Assembly: GCA_964542475.1 (NCBI GenBank)
Contig: CAZIUL010000083.1
Coordinates: 1-15,422, forward strand
Source of the DNA: CAZIUL01 sp964542475
GTDB taxonomy: Bacteria > Planctomycetota > B15-G4 > CAYZWU01
Direction: 5' to 3'
Length of the DNA stretch: 15,422 nucleotides
The notes under the pieces are model-generated. The model made no database searches, was not told the origin of the DNA, and was given only the letters and a program-made list of their open reading frames with translations. Shown piece by piece: positions 1 through 6,763 of the stretch; the stretch's first letter is position 1, and each line of letters opens with the position of its first letter. A program made the translations under genes and the position numbers.

Positions 1-52
1 TGCCACATCACAGTTTACGGCACCTCGCGACAAAGAGTATGAAATAAGCGGG
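1..52 (+). repeat. Right end of palindromic repeat element, copy 1 (cut by window edge)
   Basis: These bases match the right-hand 52 bases of the complete copies at 4571-4743 and 15196-15367, with only a few substitutions. They end in the terminal inverted repeat GAGTATGAAATAAGCGGG. The left part lies outside the window. Orientation is the same as in the other two copies. Confidence 0.9.
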
Positions 53-262
53 TTTTACCTTCCTTTGTACAGACCATGTTTCCATCCGCTGAATGGGAAT
101 TCCAAATACTTCTTTTAAGTGCAAGGTCTGAAAAAACAAGGTTATTTATCATGATCGAGGTTATACAAAAAAAGTCATGGCAGCACACCGGTTATTCCGG
201 ATGTGCTGCCATCATTTGTACGTGCAAAAGTGCTGCCGGACATTATTGCCCGTGCCACACCA
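53..262. other. Non-coding stretch downstream of the HDOD-GGDEF gene
   Basis: About 210 bases between repeat copy 1 and the stop codon of the minus-strand HDOD-GGDEF gene. The only structure I can support is the terminator at 167-212. An open frame crosses here on the plus strand, but it runs antisense into the HDOD-GGDEF gene and has no recognisable domain. Confidence 0.6.
167..212 (-). terminator. Rho-independent terminator of the HDOD-GGDEF gene
   Basis: Read on the minus strand, an 11 bp perfect stem (ATGGCAGCACA / TGTGCTGCCAT) continues inward as CCGG/CCGG with one unpaired base. It is followed four bases later by seven T's (plus-strand A run 167-173). It begins about 50 bases past the TAA stop at 263-265. 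Stem plus T-run in the correct orientation is the classical intrinsic terminator. Confidence 0.85.
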
Positions 263-2203
263 TTATAATGAGTGCGTTTTTTCCAGCAAAATGCACCTGT
301 TACGGCCCTGTTCCTTGGCTTGGTAAAGGGCGCTGTCAGCGAGATCCACGATCTCCTTCGCCTCCTTCATATCATCCAAGGCACCGGCAACACCAACGCT
401 TACAGACAGCTTTTTGCCAAGATCCGGTCCTTGAAACCCGGCGCACACTTCGAGAAGCTTTTTCCGGATACGCTCCGCTATTATCACAGCCTTATCCGGA
501 GCTGTGTCCGGAAAGAGCGCCATGAACTCATCTCCACCGTACCGGCCCACGTAGTCGGATTCACGCGCCGAGTTCTTCAGCGCAATCGAAACCTTCACAA
601 GATAATCGTCTCCGGCAAGGTGGCCGCGCCTGTCGTTCACCGACTTGAAATTATCCATGTCGAGTATGGCCATGGAAAGAGGAGTTCCGTTGCGCTTGAA
701 ACGGGAAAACTCGGAGGACAGGATTTTCATTACGGTTCTGCGGTTGTTGATTTTTGTCAGAGGATCGGTTATGGCCTGTACGCGCATCCGATTGTAGAGC
801 CGGGTGTTCTCTATTGATAAGGAGATCTCTCCGGAGAGTATCTTGATGATCTTGCCGAAGTCGGAGTTTTTGAACTTCCGGTTTTCCTTGTCCTTGACTC
901 CCAACCCGATTATACAGGTCAGGTGGTCTTTTATGTAGATGGGGGCGATCCACGCCAGAGGATAAGCGTCCAAACACCTGTCTAGAGCATGGCACGTCAG
1001 ATGGTGATCGATCTTGAACGGCTCCCTGTTGTAGATGCGTTCTTTCAGCTCAGGCGCGATCTCTTCGAGAGACATCTGCACTTTATCTATCTTCGTGTCG
1101 TCCTCTCCGTTTTCACTGGCTGAATAACCGACGAGGCCGTTTTCCCCTTTTCTTATGAGCATGAAAACTCCATCAGCCTTGAAGCCTTCCTTGAGAGCTT
1201 CCAGCACGGAGAATGTCAATGATTCGCTGTCCAGGCTTTTTATTATTCCCGTAAAGGTCCTGGTCAGCTCTTCCAGCACTTCCACGCGGAACTCAAGCTC
1301 CTTGCATACAGACTCGTAGTCGGCGTTGATTTTGCTGAGTTGATGGGTTGTCTTCAGAAAAAGCATCTGGGTCTGTTCCCTGTCCGGGGCAGGAAGGCCC
1401 AGGAGTTCCCCCATGGCCTCGCCCTGTTTCTTTACGGAGCCGCAGATTTCCATCAGAACATTTTCGGTGAGCAGCTTGAATACGTCGTCCTTTGCTTCCA
1501 TCTCATTATCGGTCGGCTTTATGAGGTAGTACCCCAGCTTGTCCGCCATCCTGCTACAAGATTCGATGAGATCATTGGTCTTGATGTCGACCTTTCCTTC
1601 AAGCGATCCCTTGTAAAGCCCGATCATCTTTGATGGAAACTCCCAGCGTTGGGCCACCTCCAGCCAGGCCCGGTCGCTGTTCCACCCGTAAACCTCCTCT
1701 TCGGCATCCAGGATGTTTTTGCCTTTCGCGGCGAGCTTCAACACCTCTTCATAGCTTTTGTCCGGAGTCATATCTAGGATCAACGTTCCCATATCATGCA
1801 ACAGGCCGAGCATGTAGAGCTCCCTTCCCTTGTCTATTTCCAGCGCCTTGGCCGTTTCCTCCATTATAACCGCTGTTGAGAGGGAATGTGAGCAATAGCT
1901 CTTTATGTTCAGTGTTTTGTCTTGGAAGTTGTTGATGAAAAAATCACCTAGGGCAATCGCCACGACAGTTGCTCTCAAAGCTTCCAGGCCAAGCAAAGAA
2001 ACCGACTGCTGGATACTTTTTACCTCGGCCTTGAGGCCGAAAGCCGCGGAGTTTACCGTTTTTATCAGCTTTGCGGTGAGTGCCGCATCTTTTTCAATGA
2101 TATCGGATATCCGACCTATGTCCGGTTCTTCCTCGAAAGCAAGCTTCATCAGCTCCATGGTGATCTGAGGGAGAGTAGGGATTTCGTTGATGTGTTCAAT
2201 CAT
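263..2203 (-). CDS. HDOD-GAF-GGDEF protein, probable diguanylate cyclase
   Basis: A 646-residue cytoplasmic signalling protein. Residues 1 to about 210 are an HDOD domain: it begins MIEHINEIPTLPQI and keeps an HD pair in GLLHDMG, but lacks the later His residues of true HD hydrolases, as usual for HDOD. Residues about 310-470 look like a GAF sensor domain. Residues 478-640 are a GGDEF domain with ITDPLT at its start, the metal Asp in LDMDNFK (D515) and an intact GGDEF at 556-560. RESD at 547-550 stands exactly five residues before it and fits the RxxD product-inhibition site. The protein should therefore make cyclic di-GMP from two GTP and be feedback-inhibited; the signal sensed by GAF/HDOD is unknown. 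No signal peptide or membrane segment is visible. AAAGGA lies about eight bases before the ATG at 2203-2201. It is divergent from the beta-helix gene and appears monocistronic, with its own terminator. Confidence 0.9.
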   Translation of the reverse strand: MIEHINEIPTLPQITMELMKLAFEEEPDIGRISDIIEKDAALTAKLIKTVNSAAFGLKAEVKSIQQSVSLLGLEALRATVVAIALGDFFINNFQDKTLNIKSYCSHSLSTAVIMEETAKALEIDKGRELYMLGLLHDMGTLILDMTPDKSYEEVLKLAAKGKNILDAEEEVYGWNSDRAWLEVAQRWEFPSKMIGLYKGSLEGKVDIKTNDLIESCSRMADKLGYYLIKPTDNEMEAKDDVFKLLTENVLMEICGSVKKQGEAMGELLGLPAPDREQTQMLFLKTTHQLSKINADYESVCKELEFRVEVLEELTRTFTGIIKSLDSESLTFSVLEALKEGFKADGVFMLIRKGENGLVGYSASENGEDDTKIDKVQMSLEEIAPELKERIYNREPFKIDHHLTCHALDRCLDAYPLAWIAPIYIKDHLTCIIGLGVKDKENRKFKNSDFGKIIKILSGEISLSIENTRLYNRMRVQAITDPLTKINNRRTVMKILSSEFSRFKRNGTPLSMAILDMDNFKSVNDRRGHLAGDDYLVKVSIALKNSARESDYVGRYGGDEFMALFPDTAPDKAVIIAERIRKKLLEVCAGFQGPDLGKKLSVSVGVAGALDDMKEAKEIVDLADSALYQAKEQGRNRCILLEKTHSL

Positions 2204-2608
2204 TGTGGGTTTCCTTTAATGTTTACATTCTGACTGCACGGTGTCCTCACGCAGACATACGTCTGCAAAGAGACCGTAATTCGTTATCCCAAAACGAAGG
2301 ATCTCGAAACGTTTTATGCTCAGGATGAAAACCCACGACGAAATGTCTCATGAAATGGTGGCGGTCGTGTATCTCATCAGGGTGTGTATCGGTAAACCGA
2401 TGCCTTGACCTTGATGTTGTTTTCTTGCAGTCCTTGGTTTACGCTCAGAGATTGAAAAAGCTCATCGCTCCCCTGCGGCCTGCACATGCAATTGATCGCA
2501 GCCGTATTTGCAGTAATTTCGTTTTTTTGATATCTTATCAGGGGCATAGAGTGATTAGCAAATGATCGACCTGTCCCGGAAAACAAGATTGCAAGGGGAT
2601 CTGCAACG
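2204..2608. other. 405 bp divergent intergenic region
   Basis: Separates the minus-strand HDOD-GGDEF gene from the plus-strand beta-helix gene, so it should hold both promoters. I could not find a convincing -35/-10 pair. The clearest structure is the 6-4-6 inverted repeat at 2251-2266. Short open frames here (for example 2350-2565) show no ribosome site or recognisable composition. Confidence 0.5.
2251..2266. promoter_or_regulatory. Inverted repeat, possible operator
   Basis: GCAGAC-ATAC-GTCTGC is a perfect 6 bp inverted repeat with a 4 bp centre, about 48 bases upstream of the HDOD-GGDEF start. Its size and position fit a dimeric regulator site, but no promoter or second copy supports it. 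Confidence 0.25.
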
Positions 2609-4570
2609 ATGAAGAGCTTGATTCTGTTGATTGCGTTTCTTGCGGCCTCGGGCGTACATGGCTTCGGAGAGACTCTGAAGGAGATGTACGACAAGGCGCC
2701 CTCCGCGTACGGCTATGACCGGTATATAGAGCTGGAGACCGGTGTGATATACACGGGCGGCCTGTACATTGGAAAAGCGTTCAACCGCATCACCGCGCGG
2801 TTCGACGGGGAGGATGGCGAGGATGTCATGATCGCTGGGAACGGGGCGATACTGGATTTAAAGGGACAGGAGATCTGCATCTCCTACTGCGAGAACAAGC
2901 TGGACATCGTCGATTGCATCGTTTTGAACGGAAACATCCGTTTTCGCGGAATCGACTTTCCTGGTTTCAAGGCCTGGCCCCTAGGCTCCGTCCGGTACGT
3001 TACCTTTTACAAGCCGCACGACTACGGGGTGCGCCTCTTCGGATGCGGACAGGACATTCAGATCGAAAGATGTATCGTTGTGGATGCCGTGTGCACCGGA
3101 CCAGGTTTCATGTACCTGAACGGCTGCTCAAACGACTGGCTCCCCACCGGATCGAGCATCGCTTTCAGCGCTTTCTTCGGAACCTACGGCATGCCTTATG
3201 TCGCTGACAACTGGTCGTACCATCATGACCCTGATGCCAACGCTGATCCGGAGAGACACTTCTGCCTTCTCTGCGAGTACGGCTGAAGCGAGCCCGTCGA
3301 ATGGAAGGCGGCTGGGACAGCCCCTTACAACAACATCACCGGCATCGATCCTCTGCTGAACGATCCTGATGACGGCGACTACAGCCTGGCGCCGGGATCA
3401 CCCGCCCAGGGTTACGGCTGCCAGACATTTCCCGCTGACGGGCCGCGATACGGCTCGGACGATGACGAGCAGGACCGCGCGCCTCCCAGTCGCCGCTCAG
3501 CCGGTTCCTCGCGCCGGACCGAGATCGATGTGTCGGGGAACATCTCCTGCGACACGGTTTGGGACGTGGACAAGGTCAATGTCATCGGCGATATTCTGGT
3601 CGAGGACGGCGTGTGCCTGACCATTGTTCCCGGGGTTCTTGTCGAGTTTCAGGATTATTACAGGCTGTCCGTTTCAGGCAGGCTTCTTGCGGAAGGTTCG
3701 CCGGACGACATGATCCGCTTCACAACAGACGAGCCGGGCGGTTTCACCCCGGATAGTTCCCATGATGCCTGCTGGAACGGCTTGCGTTTCGAAAACACCG
3801 CTGAGACCAACAAAACCTCGCGCCTCGCATTCTGCGTCATCGAGTACAGCAAGGCTACGCTTGACGATGACGGCGCGTGCGCAACCGATCCATACCCGTT
3901 TGGCGGCGGCGCGATCTCGGTCTACAACTTTTCGAAGCTCGTCATCGAAAACTGCATCATCAGGCACAACGTGGCAAAAAACGGCGGCGCGATTTTTCTC
4001 TACTATCATGCGAGCCCCGACATCGTGAACAACCTGATTTACAGCAACCACGCGCTGGAAAACGGAAGCGCCCTGTACTGCGCTTACTCTTACCCCCGCA
4101 TCATCAACAACACCATCGTACACAACACCATTCACAACCAGCTGAACCCTTATCTCGACAGCTGTGCGGTTTTGCTTTTTCTTGCGAAACCGCTTTTTTC
4201 CAACAACATCATCCGAAGCAACGATCCGGAGGTCTGGTATTTCCATCGCCAGCTGCTGGAAAACAAGGAGTACTACACCCATTTCAACAACATCGAGGAC
4301 TACCCCAATCCAGGGGACAACATCGACGCTGATCCTCTGTTCCTGAATCCGGATCAGCACGACTATCATCTTTGTGCCCAGTCTCCATGCATCGATGCCG
4401 GGGACAGTTGGGTGTCACCGCTTTCAGAGATCGATATGGACGGCGATCCGAGGTTTTTTTCGGCTGACGGGACCGGAGCGTATCCTGTGACAACCTCTCC
4501 CCGCGATTTTATCGTGGACATCGGCGCGGATGAGTACTGTCTCCTCAAGAAGAAGAAAGCCCAGCTTTAA
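2609..4570 (+). CDS. Exported two-domain right-handed beta-helix protein with in-frame UGA (candidate selenoprotein, Sec226)
   Basis: I read this as one 653-residue frame interrupted by a single TGA at codon 226 (3284-3286). Both sides are in the same frame, and no other stop occurs to the TAA at 4568-4570. Residues 1-18 (MKSLILLIAFLAASGVHG) are a signal peptide; AAGGGG lies ten bases before the ATG. Residues about 30-266 form a first beta-helix-like domain that closes with NNITGIDPLL...GDYSLAPGSP, which lies AFTER the TGA. Residues about 300-600 form a second beta-helix domain (repeated NN/NGGAI turns) closing with NIDADPLF...SPCIDAG (571-598) and a C-terminal DIGADEY. Such folds usually bind or cleave polysaccharides; no catalytic set is certain here. 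The TGA context is C219-x-x-C222-x-x-x-U226. A SECIS-like hairpin follows. A nonsense mutation (for example from a Trp TGG) cannot be excluded. The segment starting near 3530 has no signal peptide of its own, so full-length translation makes more sense than two genes. Confidence 0.7.
3284..3286 (+). other. In-frame TGA, possible selenocysteine codon
   Basis: The only stop in the 654-codon frame of 2609-4570. Sequence after it (SEPVEWKAAG...) is needed to finish the first beta-helix domain, so a frameshift is ruled out and readthrough or recent nonsense mutation remain. Another gene in the window uses TGA for selenocysteine, so the machinery is probably present. Confidence 0.5.
3305..3326 (+). 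promoter_or_regulatory. SECIS-like hairpin after the in-frame TGA
   Basis: AAGG-(C bulge)-GGCT pairs with AGCC-CCTT, giving eight base pairs with one bulged C and a GGGAC apical loop at 3314-3318. The loop begins 27 nucleotides after the TGA and starts with G. These values fall inside the bacterial SECIS model as I know it (loop 16-37 nt after UGA, 3-14 nt loop with G in its first two positions). GC-rich coding DNA forms such hairpins by chance fairly often. Confidence 0.45.
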
Positions 4571-4743
4571 CCCGCATATTTCATCCTCTTCTGCTGCGGC
4601 ACCGTAAACTGCGCCGTGGCTGCGTTTCATGCCGGGAGACGATCCTCAACCTGTAAGAACAGGCCTGCGGTCGTCTCCTGACATGCGCCTTGCCACATCA
4701 CAGTTTACAGCTACCTCGCGACGAAGAGTATGAAATAAGCGGG
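4571..4743 (+). repeat. Palindromic repeat element, copy 2 (complete, 173 bp)
   Basis: The ends are inverted repeats: CCCGCATATTTCATCCTC at the left and GAGTATGAAATAAGCGGG at the right. Inside, GCGGCACCGTAAACTG pairs with the CAGTTTAC... arm on the right, GGAGACGA pairs with TCGTCTCC, and CCTGTAAGAACAGG forms the tip, so the whole element can fold into one long hairpin. It has no open frame of note. It is about 95% identical to copy 3. Its left end abuts the TAA stop of the beta-helix gene, and it carries no T-run at the end. It could be a MITE, a REP/BIME-type repeat or a structured transcript element. Confidence 0.92.
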
Positions 4744-4765
4744 CTAATCCGGCGGAATACAGGCT

Positions 4766-4780
4766 AACCTGAAACAGGTT
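4766..4780. other. Short perfect hairpin
   Basis: AACCTG-AAA-CAGGTT between repeat copy 2 and the end of the deiodinase-cytochrome gene. A second small hairpin, GGCGA-ATCA-TCGCC, lies at 4802-4815. Neither is followed by a T-run in the minus direction, so I do not call a terminator; they might slow 3' decay of the deiodinase transcript. Confidence 0.3.
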
Positions 4781-4860
4781 TTCAGCGGACTTCTGACCCG
4801 GGGCGAATCATCGCCGATAAAAATACCGCAGCGGTTCACGAGAAATTCGCATATCCACGA

Positions 4861-6630
4861 TCAGTGCGGAGACCTGATCTCTTCTAGCTTCAAGAGAGAT
4901 GGGTTCGAAGAGCCGTGGACCGCATGACAGTGGGTGCAGTCTTTGCCTTCCTTGGCCGGGCTCGTTTCCCGGAAACCCGACTTGTTGTATCCGGAACCTT
5001 TTGATACTGGGAAGCTCACACCTTCAGGCGGATCGTTGCCGTGACAGGAGAGGCAAAACCCAGTTTCAGGCCGTTCCCAGGGGCCTTTGCGCCCTGAACG
5101 GGCATCGATCAGGCTGACCTTTCCCTGCCTGTGCCGGCTGAGGTCGTGACATGCCATGCAGTGCTCGTCACCGATCTTTCCCGAGATATGGACTGACCCG
5201 TTGTCGAACTCCCCGCCCGGCCCGAGGATCTGAAGCCTCCCTTTCGCGTCATTGCGCTTGTGGCAGGAAGAGCAGGCCTCGGGATTGATTGTTTCCTTGG
5301 CCGGTTCCGGTTCTTCCGCATGGCAGAGGCTGCAATCTTCTTCATGCTCGTGATGGTAATCTCCGTCGCCGTGGCAGTCTATGCAGCTCTTTTGGGGAGC
5401 GGGTCCCAGCTTGATTGCGAACGTACCGGAGCTCATATTTCCGCTCCATGCGGTCCGTGTGGAGTTCGATCGCCGGCTCCTGAACGAGACCTCCTTGTCC
5501 GCGACAAATGTGTAGGATGCATTGTACCGGCCGACCGGTGCCGGCTCCAGGCGGTTTGTCGAGAAGATGATTTTGCCGTCGATAGCGCTTTCGAAAAGCT
5601 CTCCCGGCTTGATCGTTTGCGGTCTCATGCGGAACCCGCCCTGTTTGCGCATTCTGCTCATCATTTGTCCCATCCAGCTGTTATCCGGTGCGGGATCGAT
5701 CATCAGAGCCAGGCCTTCGCTGTTTTCGATGACCAGCTTATCCAGGGCATCATCTGAGCTGAAAAGGAGGTAGATCTCCTTCTTTGACCGGTTCTGGAAC
5801 TTGAGGAGTACGGTTACCTCGTCCCCAGGAACAAGGCCTGGCGGGTCAAGGCTCAGCCCGAGGCGCAGGCCGTTGTCCGGCTTTCCCCAGGAGGTTTCGG
5901 GCGGTGGCGGTACGCGGCCGTTGTGGGCAACGAGCTTCTTGAGAACCCTCTCCACTTTGGAAAGCTTGAAATCGAACGGGCCGGGGTCCGCGTAGTAAGC
6001 GACCTTGCCGTCTATATCGGTTACTGTGACGCGTACCGGGGCGGCCTTGTAGTTCTCGTTGACCTTGCCGTCCATTCCATCGATGACCATGGGAATCGTG
6101 AACTCGTACTCGCTGACACAGTTGCTGGCCAGGATGATCCGTTCATCTATGTTCTTGGGCCTTCCGACGATGCCGGTTTTGTTTCCATCCGGCAGCATTT
6201 CAGGGTGGGCTTCTCGCACATAAACGATGAGGAACTCGATCCGGTCCTTGTACGCCGCGTACAACTTTTCGAGGGCCTTGGCCCTGGAAGTGAACGGCGG
6301 TCATGTGTAGCTGGACATGATCAGGCAGACCGGTTTCTCGCCGCGGAAAGAGGAAAGCCTGATTGTTTTTTTTGTGTCGATCATCCCTACCGGGTTTCCA
6401 TCTTTGCCGTTTCGGAACTTCAGGACCGGCAGCTCGAAATCAGGAGGAAACTCGCCCTTCGTGATATTGCCTTCAGCCTGCCGTGCCTGGGCCATGCCCG
6501 ATCTCTGGGCCGATGCACAGTTACCGGCAACAGGCGCGGATTGCGAATACACCAAGGCGACAACCGCGATACAAACGAATGCTGAAAGCCGGACAAAAGG
6601 CATCCTGGAATATCGTTTTCCGTTTCGCAT
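4861..6630 (-). CDS. Deiodinase-like selenoprotein fused to a hexaheme cytochrome c
   Basis: One 589-residue frame read through TGA at codon 110 (6303-6301). Residues 1 to about 41 are a signal peptide ending ASA-Q. Residues about 60-240 are a thioredoxin-fold iodothyronine-deiodinase domain (T4_deiodinase family): VCLIMSSYT-U-PPF matches the vertebrate SCT-U-PPF active site, and FLIVYVREAHPEM matches the conserved FLVIYIEEAH segment downstream. Residues about 250-400 are a beta-rich, Ig-like segment. The last 180 residues carry six CxxCH motifs at 416-420, 433-437, 453-457, 491-495, 526-530 and 565-569, so six covalent c-type hemes and a periplasmic location. I infer a redox enzyme, plausibly reductive dehalogenase, peroxidase or thiol reductase, with hemes delivering electrons to the selenol; iodothyronine is unlikely as substrate. 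AAGGAG stands nine bases before the ATG. It lies 133 bp after the sulfatase gene on the same strand. A conventional caller would split it into a 109-residue stub and a headless cytochrome. Confidence 0.9.
6264..6291 (-). promoter_or_regulatory. Candidate bacterial SECIS element of the deiodinase-like gene
   Basis: On the minus strand, AGGGC-CAAG-GCCCT (6285-6272) is a 5 bp stem whose apical loop starts 20 bases after the UGA. Below it, ACTT (6291-6288) pairs with AAGT (6267-6264) across an internal loop. Further out, CGCCG just after the UGA can pair with CGGCG near 6255. Loop distance fits the bacterial model; the G falls late in the loop rather than at its start, which is a weak point. Confidence 0.6.
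6301..6303 (-). other. Selenocysteine codon UGA (Sec110)
   Basis: The TGA lies at the exact position of selenocysteine in deiodinases (T-U-P-P-F). Strong downstream homology continues in the same frame. The same gene terminates at another TGA (4863-4861), where no SECIS-type function is needed. Confidence 0.92.
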
Positions 6631-6681
6631 GGTACATTTCTCCTTTTATAACGGAACTTGTCGCTTTGTAGGCGGTGTTAT

Positions 6682-6744
6682 GAAGTGTTCGGTACTCAGT
6701 AGTGGTCGGTTACTCCGTCTTCTTTCCTGAACACTGAACACTTC
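6682..6744. repeat. Imperfect inverted repeat between sulfatase and deiodinase genes
   Basis: GAAGTGTTCGGTACTCAG (6682-6699) and CTGAACACTGAACACTTC (6727-6744) are inverted copies matching at 15 of 18 positions; two of the mismatches become G-U pairs in RNA. The 27-base loop has no T-run after it. It lies in the 133 bp gap of a probable co-transcribed pair, so it may act as a processing or attenuation hairpin, or be a small mobile repeat. Confidence 0.6.
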
Positions 6745-6763
6745 CTTTTCATTGTACCGTTCT

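Noticed and set aside
272..817. Long plus-strand open frame over the HDOD-GGDEF gene
   Set aside because: Antisense shadow of a well-supported domain protein; no family resemblance.
3674..4369. 231-codon minus-strand frame in the beta-helix gene
   Set aside because: Val/Arg-rich antisense translation typical of a shadow; no start signal.
3530..4570. Independent gene starting at the GTG near 3530
   Set aside because: No ribosome binding site or signal peptide, and coding sequence continues upstream in the same frame to the TGA and beyond.
4571..4743. Repeat element as a Rho-independent terminator only
   Set aside because: It is long, multi-copy and has terminal inverted repeats, with no T-run at its end; copy 3 is upstream of a gene rather than downstream of one.
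2609..6630. Recoding of UGA as Trp or Gly throughout the genome (alternative genetic code)
   Set aside because: The FapA gene and the deiodinase-cytochrome gene end in TGA at natural C-termini, Trp is encoded by TGG, and only two genes contain internal TGA, one of them exactly at the selenocysteine site of a known family.
6301..6630. Two separate genes: a 109-residue protein and a cytochrome starting at 6264
   Set aside because: The frame is continuous, the split falls inside the deiodinase active site, the downstream start would be a TTG without ribosome site, and that product would lack a signal peptide needed for heme attachment.
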